Below the pieces are notes generated by a model, which worked only from the letters and a program-made list of their open reading frames with translations, did no database searches and was not told the origin of the DNA. A DNA stretch of 64,000 nt from UBA6814 sp040753075. Its GTDB lineage: Bacteria > Desulfobacterota > Desulfovibrionia > Desulfovibrionales > Desulfovibrionaceae. The stretch is from contig JBFMHA010000010.1 of assembly GCA_040753075.1 (NCBI GenBank), positions 18,822 to 82,821 on the forward strand, in the 5' to 3' direction. Of this stretch, positions 7,243 to 15,829 are shown piece after piece. The first letter of the stretch is position 1. Each line of letters starts with the position of its first letter. The position numbers and the translations under genes are program-made.

Positions 7243-9876
7243 CTAGTGCGCCTCGGCCCAGGTTGCGCCGACGCCATGATCGGCCACCAGGGGGACCTTG
7301 AGGTCGGCCACCCCGGCCATGAGGGAGGCCAGGCGGGCGGCCGCGGCAGGGGCCGTGTCGGCCGGGGCCTCCAGCAGGAGCTCGTCGTGCACCTGGAGGA
7401 TGAGCCGCGCCCCCAGCCGGGCCAGCTCCGGGTCCCGGTGCGCGGCCAGCATGGCCAGCTTGATGACGTCCGCGGCGCTGCCCTGGATCAGGGTGTTCAC
7501 CGCCTGCCGCCGGGCCTGGGCGCGCAGGTTGTCGTTGCGCGAGGTGATGTCCGGCAGGAGCCGCCGCCGGCCGGCCAGGGTGGTCACGTGCCCGGTCTCG
7601 ACGGTGTGCCGCTCCACCGACTCGTAGAAGGCCTTGAGCCCGGACAGCCGCTCGAAATACCGCTCGATGAAGGCCTTGGCCTCCTTGAGCGGGATGGCCA
7701 GCTCCTGGGCCAGCTTCTGCGGCCCCATGCCGTAGATCAGCCCGAAATTGATGGTCTTGGCCCCCCGCCGCTCGTCGGGCGTGACCTCGGCCGGCTCCTT
7801 GTCGTGCAGCAGCGCCGCGGTGCGGGCGTGGATGTCCTCGCCCCGGGTGAAGGCGTTGACCAGGGCCGGCTCCCCGGAGAAGTGGGCCAGCACCCGCAGC
7901 TCCACCTGGGAGTAGTCCGCGGACACCAGGAGCCGGCCTTCGGGCGCGCGGAAGCAGGCCCGCATCCGCTTGCCCAGGTCGCCGCGGATGGGGATGTTCT
8001 GCAGGTTGGGGTCCGAGCTGGAGAGCCGGCCCGTGGCCGTGGCGGTCTGGTGGAAGGTGGTGTGGATGCGGCCGTCCTCCCCGGCCAGGCGGGGCAGGGG
8101 CTCCAGGTAGGTGGAGCGCAGCTTCTCCAGCTTCCGGAACTCCAGGATGTCGGCCACCATGGGGTGCTCGGCCGAGAGCTTCTCCAGCACCTCCACCGCG
8201 GTGGACAGGGCCCCGCCCCCGGTGCGGCCCCGGGGCTTGAGCCCCAGCCGGTTGAACAGGACCTCGGCCATCTGCTGCGAGGAGCGCAGGTTGAACTCCC
8301 CCCCGGCCTGGGCGTAGATGCGCGCCGTGAGGTCGGCGAGCCCCTGCTCCGCCTCGGCCAGGAACGCGGCGAAGGCCGCCCGGTCGATGGGCAGCCCGGC
8401 CCGCTCCATGTCCACCAGCACCCGGGCCAGGGGCAGCTCCAGGTCGCGGTACAGATCCAGAAGACCCGCAGCAGTAAGGCGGGCAGGCAGAGCGGCCCCC
8501 AGGTCCCGGGCCGCCCGGGCCTGGCCCGGGGGCGCGGCGGCCAGGAGCTCCGGCCCCAGGCGGCGCAGCACGTGCTCCAGGTCGTAGCTGCGCTGCTCCG
8601 GGTCCAGGAGATAGGCGGCCAGGCCCAGGTCCATGACCCGGGCCTCGGGCAGGGCGTCCCAGGCCGGATCCGCGGCCAGGAGCGCCTTCCAGGACGGGAC
8701 CGCCAGCAGGTCCGCCCCGGCCAGCCGGGCGGCCAGGTCGGCGGCGGCGCAGCGGCAGCGCCACTCGTCCTCCGGGTCGGAGCCCGCCGCGACCAGCACG
8801 GTCCCGTCCTGCGGAACCAGGCCTGCGGCCCGGCCCGCGGGATCGGGCAGGTCCGCGGCGGAAGCCGCCTCCCGCGCCGGCTCGCCCTGCCCCGGGCTGG
8901 CCGGGGGCGCGAGCAGGGAGAACTGCTCCACGGTTTTAGGCTTTCCGGCCTTGCCGGCCGCGGGTTCCGGCGCCACGGCCCCGGCCAGGGCGGGCAGCAG
9001 CTCCCTGAACTCGCGCTGCACCTGGCGCAGACCGTACTCCTCCAGGAACGCGGCCAGCCGGCCGGCCTGCACCGGACCCGGGGCCAGGTCGTCCAGCCGC
9101 ACCCCGGCCGGAATCAGGTCCGTGCGCAGCCGGGTGAGCTGCCGGTAGGTGAAGAGCGCGTCTATATGGGCGGATATCCTGTCGCGCAGCGCGGGCTTGA
9201 GGCGGTCCAGGTGGTCGCGCAGGTGCTCCAGGCTGGGGTGCTCGGCCATGATGGACAGGGCGGTCTTGGGTCCCACCCCGGGCGCCCCCGGGATGTTGTC
9301 GCTGGAGTCGCCGGTCAGGGCCTGGAAGTCCGGCCACTGGCCGGGGTCCAGGCCGGTCTCCGACCGGAAGTCCGCCAGGGTGGAGACCTTGTCCGTCTTG
9401 GCGCCCGGATCCCAGAGCACCACCCGCTCGTCCAGGCACTGCTTGAGGTCCTTGTCCGAGCCCACCAGCACCACCGGCCGCTCGGCCTTGAACCCATCGG
9501 CCAGGGAGGCCATGATGTCGTCGGCCTCGCAGCCCGCGGACACCAGGAGGGGCAGGCCGAGCAGCCGCACCCCCTCCTTCAGGGGCTCGATCTGGGCCAC
9601 CAGGCCCTCGGGCGCGGGCGGCCGCTGGGCCTTGTATTCGGGATAGAGCTCGTGCCGGAAGGTCGGCCCCTTGCCGTCCAGGATGAAGGCCAGGCGGGCG
9701 GGCCTCTCCTCGCGCAGCAGCCGGAAGAGCAGGCGCAGCACGATGTGCAGCACGCTGGTGGGGAACCCGTCGGCCCGCTTGAGGTCCGGATGGGCGTAGT
9801 AGGCCCGGTAGAGGAAGGAGGAGCCGTCCACCAGGTAGGCGGGCTGGGCCAGGTTCAGGCGCTGGGCGAGGGACAT
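7243..9876 (-). CDS. polA: DNA polymerase I, proofreading domain degenerate
   Basis: 877 residues. Residues 1-290 form the 5'-3' exonuclease/flap domain (LVDGSSFLYRAYYA, ADDIMASLA, GSDKDLKQ, LTGDSSDNIPG). About 300-480 correspond to the 3'-5' exonuclease fold, but the catalytic D-x-E of motif I is absent: the strand there reads TVLVAAGSDPEDEW. Residues about 490-877 are the polymerase, with Asp654 (DYSQVELR), the O-helix RRGAKTINFGLIYG and Asp831 in VHDE. It is therefore expected to fill gaps and remove primers without proofreading, as in Bacillus and Thermus PolA. AGGAG lies 5 nt before the ATG. Confidence 0.95.
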   Translation of the reverse strand: MSLAQRLNLAQPAYLVDGSSFLYRAYYAHPDLKRADGFPTSVLHIVLRLLFRLLREERPARLAFILDGKGPTFRHELYPEYKAQRPPAPEGLVAQIEPLKEGVRLLGLPLLVSAGCEADDIMASLADGFKAERPVVLVGSDKDLKQCLDERVVLWDPGAKTDKVSTLADFRSETGLDPGQWPDFQALTGDSSDNIPGAPGVGPKTALSIMAEHPSLEHLRDHLDRLKPALRDRISAHIDALFTYRQLTRLRTDLIPAGVRLDDLAPGPVQAGRLAAFLEEYGLRQVQREFRELLPALAGAVAPEPAAGKAGKPKTVEQFSLLAPPASPGQGEPAREAASAADLPDPAGRAAGLVPQDGTVLVAAGSDPEDEWRCRCAAADLAARLAGADLLAVPSWKALLAADPAWDALPEARVMDLGLAAYLLDPEQRSYDLEHVLRRLGPELLAAAPPGQARAARDLGAALPARLTAAGLLDLYRDLELPLARVLVDMERAGLPIDRAAFAAFLAEAEQGLADLTARIYAQAGGEFNLRSSQQMAEVLFNRLGLKPRGRTGGGALSTAVEVLEKLSAEHPMVADILEFRKLEKLRSTYLEPLPRLAGEDGRIHTTFHQTATATGRLSSSDPNLQNIPIRGDLGKRMRACFRAPEGRLLVSADYSQVELRVLAHFSGEPALVNAFTRGEDIHARTAALLHDKEPAEVTPDERRGAKTINFGLIYGMGPQKLAQELAIPLKEAKAFIERYFERLSGLKAFYESVERHTVETGHVTTLAGRRRLLPDITSRNDNLRAQARRQAVNTLIQGSAADVIKLAMLAAHRDPELARLGARLILQVHDELLLEAPADTAPAAAARLASLMAGVADLKVPLVADHGVGATWAEAH

Positions 9877-9892
9877 GGGGGCTCCTGGTCGG

Positions 9893-10930
9893 TTACTCGG
9901 ACGGGGGCGGCTCAGGCCTGAAACCCACCGGGCATACGCCCGGAGCGGTGGGACTGTGGAAGCGCCGGGACTGGATGCGGCTCCAGAGGAAGTCCCCCAG
10001 GTCCTCCCCCCCGGCCGCGGACACCGGGAACTCGGCCCGGGCCATGGACCTGTGCCCCCCGGCCGAGCCCAGGTCGCCGAACAGGCGCACCGCGGCCTTG
10101 CCCATGTCCCGGCGCAGGCCGTCCCCGCGGAAGATGGCCACGACCGTGTCCCCCACCCTGCCGCACACCAGCACCGAGCCCACGCCCTGGATGCGCAGGA
10201 AGAAATCCGCCAGCACCACCAGGAGGTCCGGCTCCTCCATCTCCCCCAGGTAGGCGTACAGCCCGTGACCCACCCGGACCATGCGCTCCAGGGCGCGGGG
10301 GAAATGGACGAGCCACTCGGGCCGGAACTCGGAGCGGTGGATCTTGCGCAGGAGCGGCTGGTTGGCGCGGCGCGACAGATACTGGAAGGCCCGCACGTCC
10401 ACGTCGGCGAAGGGCCGCTCGAAACTCTGGGTGTCGGCCTTGATGGCGTAGAGCAGGGCCGTGGCCAGGAGCATGCCCGGCCGGATCCTCAGGTTGTAGA
10501 GGTACTCGGTCATGCGGGTGGCCACCGCGCCGTAGCCGGCGCAGATGTCAACGTACTCCGCCCGGACCGGGCGCTCAGCGCTCGCCGGATGGTGGTCGAT
10601 GCAGATGGCGATGTCCCGGGCCGCGAACTCCGGATGGTGGTGGGGCTGGGAGTCCACCAGGGCGAACCGGTCGTACTGCGCGGCCAGGTTGGGCGTCAGC
10701 TTCCTGACCGGGATGCGCAGGGAGGAGATCATCTCCAGGTTGTCCGGCCGGGTGATCTCGTTGACCCGGGCGATGGCCGCGTCCTCCACCCGGTGGGCCA
10801 TGATCCGCTTGAGGGCCATGGCCGAGGCCAGGGCGTCCGGGTCGGCGTTGACCAGGATGCACCAGCGCTGCTCCTTGGAGAACATGTCCAGGAGCCTGGG
10901 GAGCTGGGGTATCTTGCGGAAGAAGGCCAT
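9893..10930 (-). CDS. DHH-family phosphoesterase (NrnA-like)
   Basis: 345 residues. It shows the DHH superfamily motifs: NADPDALASA (motif I, with Asn in place of the usual leading His), FALVDSQP (motif II), CIDHHPAS (motif III DHH), and a C-terminal DHHA1 region with GSAGGHRSMARAEFP. Relatives degrade nanoRNA, pAp or cyclic-di-AMP products. The middle segment (ADTQSFERPFADVDVRAFQYL) is typical of NrnA-like proteins. It lies between polA (16 bp downstream of its stop) and cobU (8 bp upstream of its start), all on the minus strand. The exact substrate is not determinable. Confidence 0.86.
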   Translation of the reverse strand: MAFFRKIPQLPRLLDMFSKEQRWCILVNADPDALASAMALKRIMAHRVEDAAIARVNEITRPDNLEMISSLRIPVRKLTPNLAAQYDRFALVDSQPHHHPEFAARDIAICIDHHPASAERPVRAEYVDICAGYGAVATRMTEYLYNLRIRPGMLLATALLYAIKADTQSFERPFADVDVRAFQYLSRRANQPLLRKIHRSEFRPEWLVHFPRALERMVRVGHGLYAYLGEMEEPDLLVVLADFFLRIQGVGSVLVCGRVGDTVVAIFRGDGLRRDMGKAAVRLFGDLGSAGGHRSMARAEFPVSAAGGEDLGDFLWSRIQSRRFHSPTAPGVCPVGFRPEPPPSE

Positions 10931-10938
10931 GGAATCCC

Positions 10939-11445
10939 TTATTCGGCCTGCGGCAGGGGCAGCGCCCGGCCGGCGACGGCCAGGAAGGCCCGGTCCGCCC
11001 GGCCGGCCAGGGCCTGGTTCAGGCCGCCCAGGCTGCGCACGAAGGCGCGGGTCGCCGCGTCCGCGGCCACCGGCCCCAGGCCCACCTCGCAGGACACCAG
11101 GGTCACGGCCGCGTCCCCGGCCCGGTCCAGGACCGCCAGCAGGGCTGCGGTGCGCTCCTCCTCGCGTCCCCGGCAGGCGTAGAGCCAGAAGTCCAGGCTG
11201 TCCACCAGCACCGCCCGGCAGGCCTCCAGGCCGCGGACCAGGACCTCGGGCAGGTCCGACCCGGCCTCGGCCACCCGCAGCCCGGCCGGACGGGCCAGGC
11301 GGTGGGCCAGGATCTGGGCCCGGAACCCGGGGTCCAGGGCCTTGCCCGTGACCACCGCCAGGTGCGGCCCGGCGTCGGCCAGGAAGGCCCGCTGGGCCAG
11401 GGCCGACTTGCCCGAGCGCTCGCCGCCCAGAAAGAGCCGGATCAC
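10939..11445 (-). CDS. cobU: Adenosylcobinamide kinase / adenosylcobinamide-phosphate guanylyltransferase
   Basis: Converts adenosylcobinamide to its phosphate and then to GDP-cobinamide in the nucleotide-loop assembly of vitamin B12. 168 residues from a GTG start. The P-loop GGERSGKSALAQ is at residues 7-18, followed by the HR-x2-RP segment (ILAHRLARPAGL) and the VDSLDFWL and SCEVGLGPV motifs of CobU/CobP. Its GTG overlaps the stop of cbiR by 4 bp (GTGA), so translation is coupled. The coupling makes sense because CbiR-type enzymes release cobinamide phosphate, a CobU substrate. Confidence 0.92.
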   Translation of the reverse strand: MIRLFLGGERSGKSALAQRAFLADAGPHLAVVTGKALDPGFRAQILAHRLARPAGLRVAEAGSDLPEVLVRGLEACRAVLVDSLDFWLYACRGREEERTAALLAVLDRAGDAAVTLVSCEVGLGPVAADAATRAFVRSLGGLNQALAGRADRAFLAVAGRALPLPQAE

Positions 11446-12254
11446 CGGGCCAGCCCCCAGTCCGCTGTCCAGGACGCCAGGCACTCCAGGGAGCGCGCCA
11501 GTCCCTCCACGTTGAAGACCTCCACGGTCAGGGTCGCCTCCCGGGGCAGCCGCGCGAGCCAGCGCCGCAGCAGGTCCCGGCCGGCCCCGCTCAGCCGGTC
11601 CAGGGGCAGGTGCTCGTCCCCCCGGCCCGGGGCCGAGAGGTGGAGCATCCCCACCCGGCCGAAATCCAGGGACTCGGCCGCAGGCCCGTGACCATAGGCC
11701 ATGGCGTGGCCCAAGTCCAGGCACAGGCCCAGGCCCGCGGTCCGGGCCGGGCCGTCCAGGGACTCGGGGCCGTGCAGCGCGGTGTTCTCCAGGAGCAGCG
11801 GCGCGTCCTGCCCCGCATCCCGCCAGCGCTCCGCAATCCGGGGAAGCAGCCCCAGGTCCCGGGGCGGATGGAGCACGAAGGCCCGGGGCGCGAGGAAGGC
11901 CGCCTTGGCGGCCAGGGCCAGCGCGGCATCCATGGCCGGCCCCGGACCCTGGTCCCAGGGCAGGTCCAGGGGCAGGTGGACGTGGTAGGCCAGGCCCAGG
12001 CCCGTCAGCCAGGGCGGCAGGTCGTCAGGCCCGTAGTCCAGGCAGGAGCGGGTCTCCAGGAAGAGCAGGGCGACCTCCTCCACCAGGCCGTCAAGGAACC
12101 GGCAGTTGTCGGCCACCCCTGCCGGAATCGTGAAGGAGGGGGCCGCCACCCGCCAGGGCAAGTCCTTCAGTTTTGCTTGGAGTTGCCGATAAGAGTCGCA
12201 AAGGCCCTTGCCGGCAGGTTCTGCCCGGTGATGGGACGGAATGAGCGGGGTCAT
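11442..12254 (-). CDS. cbiR: Cobamide remodelling phosphodiesterase CbiR-like (AP endonuclease 2 TIM barrel)
   Basis: About 270 residues of the xylose isomerase-like TIM barrel superfamily. Visible barrel motifs are YHVHLPLDLPW, FVLHPPRDLG, LLENTALHGPESL, LCLDLGHAMAYG and MLHLSAPGRGDEHLPL, giving the His, Glu and Asp residues expected for a metal site. CbiR of Akkermansia belongs to this superfamily and cleaves the nucleotide loop of cobamides so that the lower ligand can be exchanged. The assignment rests on the four-base overlap with cobU. Start is uncertain: ATG 12254 is used, but an in-frame GTG at 12290 adds 12 residues. A generic sugar isomerase is the alternative. Confidence 0.78.
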   Translation of the reverse strand: MTPLIPSHHRAEPAGKGLCDSYRQLQAKLKDLPWRVAAPSFTIPAGVADNCRFLDGLVEEVALLFLETRSCLDYGPDDLPPWLTGLGLAYHVHLPLDLPWDQGPGPAMDAALALAAKAAFLAPRAFVLHPPRDLGLLPRIAERWRDAGQDAPLLLENTALHGPESLDGPARTAGLGLCLDLGHAMAYGHGPAAESLDFGRVGMLHLSAPGRGDEHLPLDRLSGAGRDLLRRWLARLPREATLTVEVFNVEGLARSLECLASWTADWGLAR

Positions 12255-12343
12255 GGCCGCAGCGGCTCGTGATCCTTGGCGAACCAGCACCGGGAACGGG
12301 TCTTGCTTGGTCTGGGCAACGGCCCTAGGCCGCGGAGTTCGCC

Positions 12344-12490
12344 ATGAAAAGACTGCGCCGCGCCCTGCAACACCTGCTCAACCCGCTCCATCTCTATTGC
12401 CGCCTGCGCGATTTCGGGGTGGGCACACTCAAGGCCCAGCGCATGTGCGGGGCCTACGAACGGCTCGTGTACCGGCTTTTCAGCCTGTAG
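12344..12490 (+). CDS. Small basic hypothetical protein, 48 aa
   Basis: A 48-residue frame starting MKRLRRALQHLLNPLH and ending VYRLFSL. It has a good ribosome-binding site (GGAG, 6 nt before the ATG), no rare codons, and a composition (Arg/Leu-rich, conserved-looking NPLHLYCRLRDFGVG) unlike a chance frame. It is transcribed divergently from cbiR. It may be an amphipathic or membrane-associated peptide. I do not recognise the family. Confidence 0.6.
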   Translation: MKRLRRALQHLLNPLHLYCRLRDFGVGTLKAQRMCGAYERLVYRLFSL

Positions 12491-12558
12491 GGCTCCAGAC
12501 CGTCCCCTCCCTGATGCGGTGAACCGCCGCGCCCTCTCCCCTTCCATCCGTTTCCGGC

Positions 12559-15500
12559 TCAGCCCAGGAGGTCCAGCTGCCTGGCGGTGCTCACGGTGTG
12601 CCCCACCAGCCGGGTGCGGGTCATGAACGCCTCGGGCAGGTCCGCCAGGAAGCGCGAGGGCGCCAGGCGCAGCTCCCGGCCGTACATGTCGCGGCGGGCG
12701 GCGTGGGACAGGAAGAGCCGCCGCCGGGCCCGGGTCAGGCCCACGTAGAGGAGCCGCCGCTCCTCGGCCAGGGCCGCGTCGGACAGGCCCAGGTCGTCCC
12801 CGGCCTGGCCGGCCAGGAACCCCGCGCCGGCGAAGGGCAGGATCCCGTCCTCCAGGGCGGGCAGGAACACCGCGGAGAACTCCAGCCCCTTGGCCGCGTG
12901 CAGGGTCATGACCTGCACCTTCTCGGCCTTGGCCCGCACCAGGTCGGCCTCGGTCTGCAGGTGCACCCAGTTGAGCAGCCCGGCCCAGCCCCCGTGCTCC
13001 TCGAAGGACTTCCGGAGCTGGCGGAACACCGGCCCCTGCCAGAACAGCCGGTCGAAGGGCGCGATGTCCTGGAGGTAGGCGGCCAGGCCCCGGGGCCCCT
13101 GGCCCACCACCTTGCTGGGAATCTGCACCGGAGCCGACTCGTCGCCGCCGGCCAGGCCCAGGAACCGGCCCGCCGCGTCCAGGATGGCCGCGGCCCGGGA
13201 GTCGGACCAGAAGGCCTCGGTCTCCGGGGCCCCGGCCGGCACCCCGGCCCGGGACAGGCTGTGCAGGATGGGCCGGACCAGGGAGCGCGCCCGCACCAGC
13301 ACCGCGATGTCCCCGGGGGCCAGGGACTCGCCCGCGTCCCCGGCGTCGGCCAGGGAATGGCTGGTGGCCCCCAGCAGCTCGCGCACCCGCTCGGCGATCC
13401 AGGAGGCCTCGTGCCCGGCCCCGGGCGCGGCGAACAGCCTGATATCCGCGGGCGCGTCGGCCTTGGCGGCCAGCTTCGGCGCGGCGGGCAGGAGCGCCGC
13501 GGCCAGGTCCAGCACCGCCTGGGAGGACCGGAAATTCTCGGCCAGGGTCACCCGGGTGGGCTCGGCCCAGGCCTGGGCCATGGCCTCCGCCCGGCCGGCC
13601 ACCGCGCCCCGGAAGGAATAGATGGACTGGTGGGGGTCGCCGATGGCGAAGAGCCCCTGCCCGCCCTCCGGGGCCAGGGCCGAGACCAGGGCCAGCTGGA
13701 GGGGGGTGAGGTCCTGCACCTCGTCCACCAGCACCTGGGTGTAGGGATTGGCCCAGATGCCCGCCTGGATCTGCTCCAGCCAGAAGACGAGCAGGTCGGT
13801 GTAGTCGGCCAGGTTCCAGGATTCCTTGTGCTTGGCGTAGGCGTGGGCCAGGTCCTTGAGGTCCTCGCCCAGGGGCTCCTGCCGCTCCCGGGCCAGGGCC
13901 AGTTCGGTCCAGGCCCGCTTGAGCCGGGGGCCGGCCAGGCCGGGGTTGGCCTCGCCGAAGAGCCGGCGGGCGGCGTCCTCGTCCAGCACCACCGGGGCCT
14001 CGCCCCAGGACTGGACCCAGCACTCGAAGGCCAGGGCGTGCAGGGTGTCGGCCCGGGGCAGGGCCGCGGCCGCGCCGCACAGGTCCATGAGCCGGCGGCG
14101 CAGCTCCTCGGCCGCCCGGCGGGTGAAGGTCACGGCCAGGATGTGCCGGGCCGGGACCCCGCGCTCCATGAGCGCCTGCGCGCGTCCCACCAGGGTGTGG
14201 GTCTTGCCCGTGCCCGGACCGGCCAGGACCAGCACCGGCCCGGGGCCGGCGGTGAGCGCCGTGCGCTGGGCGGGGTTGTAGTCCTGCCGCTCCCGGTCCG
14301 GGGCCTTCCGGCCGGCCGCCGGGAGCAGGGTCCCGGCCGGGGCCGGGGCGGCCTGGGGCCGGCGGGACCGGGTCTCGGCCAGCTCCACCAGGCCCTTGCC
14401 CGCGGCCATCTCCTTGCGCTCCTTGGGAGTGAACAGGGAGATGACCCCGAAGCGGCCGTCGAAGCCCGGGTCCTTGTACACCTCGCCCCGCCGCATGCGG
14501 GACAGGGCCTCGGCCAGGGGCCGGGAAACCTTGGCGAGGTCCTCGGGCGGCGTATGCTGCAGGACGTCCAGTTCGGACCCGAAGCGGGTCACCAGGCGGG
14601 CGTAGAAGGCCTTGACCCCCTTGGTGTTGGGGCCCTGGCCCAGCACCTCGCCCAGCACCTCGGCCAGGGGGATGAGGGACACGAAGCCCGGCCGGCCCGG
14701 GGGCTGCTGCGGCGCGCTCCGGTCGGCCAGCTCCAGGACCCGGGAGAGCACGCCCACGGTGAGCGGCCTGCCGCACGCCGGGCACAGCCCGCCCCGGGCG
14801 CGGGTCTCCTCGGGCTCCAGCACCACGCTGCAGTCGCGGTGGCCGTCCAGGTGGTACTTGCCCTCCTCGGGGAAGAACTCCAGGGTGCCCAGGAACTCGT
14901 TGCCCAGGCCCTCGCCCTTGAGCGCGGCCCGGATGCCGGCGAAGGACCGCTCCCCGCTGAAGAGGTTGGCCTCGCGGCCCAGCTTCTCCCCGGAATGGGC
15001 GTCGGAGTTGGAGATCATGCGGAAGCGGTCCAGGGCGGACCACATCCAGTTCATGGCCGGGTCCGAGGACAGCCCGGTCTCCATGGCGAAGATCTCGCCG
15101 GACAGGTCGCCGAAGCACTCCTCCACCGAGTCGAACCCGGACTTGGACCCGAACAGGGAGAACCAGGGCGTCCAGATGTGGGCAGGCGCCAGGAAGGCGC
15201 CCTGGCCCAGGCCCAGCACCATCTCCAGGAGGTCGCGGGCGGGCAGGCCCAGGATGGGCCGGCCGTCCGAGGCCAGGTTGCCCACCTGGGACAGCTTGGC
15301 AGAGAGGCGGCGGGCGGCGTCCAGGTCGGGGACGTAGACCAGGTTGTGGATCTTCCGGGTCCTGCCCCCGCTCTTGTAGATGGAGCTGATCTCGGCCGAG
15401 AGCATGAACCGGACGTTGCCCGGCAGGGGGTAGCCGTCCAGCCAGGGGATCTCCCGGGTCAGGTTCTTCTGGTTCTTGAGCCGGTAGAGCCCGGAGCCGT

Positions 15501-15678
15501 CGGGCTCCAGGTGCTCCTCGATCTCCTCCTGCCAGCCGGGATGGGTGAAGTCGCCGGTGGCCAGCACGCCCAGCCCCTTGACCCGGGCCCAGGCGGCCAG
15601 GAGGCGCAGGCCCAGGGCCTTGCTGGTGGCCCGGGAATGGCGGGAATGGATGTGCAGGTCGGCGCGGAACTGTTGCAT
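12559..15678 (-). CDS. EndoQ-like PHP nuclease fused to UvrD/Rep superfamily 1 helicase
   Basis: 1039 residues in two parts. Residues 1 to about 400 match endonuclease Q: the PHP motif DLHIHSRHSRATSK, TGDFTHPGW, the LSAEISSIY strand, ISNSDAHSG, and a zinc-binding CPACGRP. EndoQ nicks DNA 5' of deaminated bases. Residues about 470-1039 are a UvrD-type helicase: GPGTGKT with Lys492, Walker B DEVQD, GDPHQSIYSFRGA, AENFRSS, MTLHAAKGLEF and LLYVGLTRARRRL. The fusion implies incision at a lesion followed by unwinding from the nick. It is a single gene, followed across 70 bp by the 48-aa gene on the other strand. Confidence 0.88.
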   Translation of the reverse strand: MQQFRADLHIHSRHSRATSKALGLRLLAAWARVKGLGVLATGDFTHPGWQEEIEEHLEPDGSGLYRLKNQKNLTREIPWLDGYPLPGNVRFMLSAEISSIYKSGGRTRKIHNLVYVPDLDAARRLSAKLSQVGNLASDGRPILGLPARDLLEMVLGLGQGAFLAPAHIWTPWFSLFGSKSGFDSVEECFGDLSGEIFAMETGLSSDPAMNWMWSALDRFRMISNSDAHSGEKLGREANLFSGERSFAGIRAALKGEGLGNEFLGTLEFFPEEGKYHLDGHRDCSVVLEPEETRARGGLCPACGRPLTVGVLSRVLELADRSAPQQPPGRPGFVSLIPLAEVLGEVLGQGPNTKGVKAFYARLVTRFGSELDVLQHTPPEDLAKVSRPLAEALSRMRRGEVYKDPGFDGRFGVISLFTPKERKEMAAGKGLVELAETRSRRPQAAPAPAGTLLPAAGRKAPDRERQDYNPAQRTALTAGPGPVLVLAGPGTGKTHTLVGRAQALMERGVPARHILAVTFTRRAAEELRRRLMDLCGAAAALPRADTLHALAFECWVQSWGEAPVVLDEDAARRLFGEANPGLAGPRLKRAWTELALARERQEPLGEDLKDLAHAYAKHKESWNLADYTDLLVFWLEQIQAGIWANPYTQVLVDEVQDLTPLQLALVSALAPEGGQGLFAIGDPHQSIYSFRGAVAGRAEAMAQAWAEPTRVTLAENFRSSQAVLDLAAALLPAAPKLAAKADAPADIRLFAAPGAGHEASWIAERVRELLGATSHSLADAGDAGESLAPGDIAVLVRARSLVRPILHSLSRAGVPAGAPETEAFWSDSRAAAILDAAGRFLGLAGGDESAPVQIPSKVVGQGPRGLAAYLQDIAPFDRLFWQGPVFRQLRKSFEEHGGWAGLLNWVHLQTEADLVRAKAEKVQVMTLHAAKGLEFSAVFLPALEDGILPFAGAGFLAGQAGDDLGLSDAALAEERRLLYVGLTRARRRLFLSHAARRDMYGRELRLAPSRFLADLPEAFMTRTRLVGHTVSTARQLDLLG

Positions 15679-15733
15679 GTGCGGCGTCGAATCTCGGTGC
15701 TTGCGGCCGGCAGCGCGCGGCCCTGCGGCAAAA

Positions 15734-15768
15734 CCCCCGGAAATCCCGGGGAATCGCGGTTCCGGGGG
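15734..15768 (-). terminator. Rho-independent terminator of the HD-domain gene
   Basis: A 9-bp perfect stem (CCCCCGGAA with TTCCGGGGG) is followed on the minus strand by TTTT. It lies 62 bp beyond the stop of the HD-domain gene and before the start region of the EndoQ-UvrD gene. Confidence 0.65.
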
Positions 15769-15829
15769 ACTATACGGCCAAGCGGCCCTGACGGCAAGGA
15801 CGGAAAAGGACCGGAAGGGACGGCCGGGC

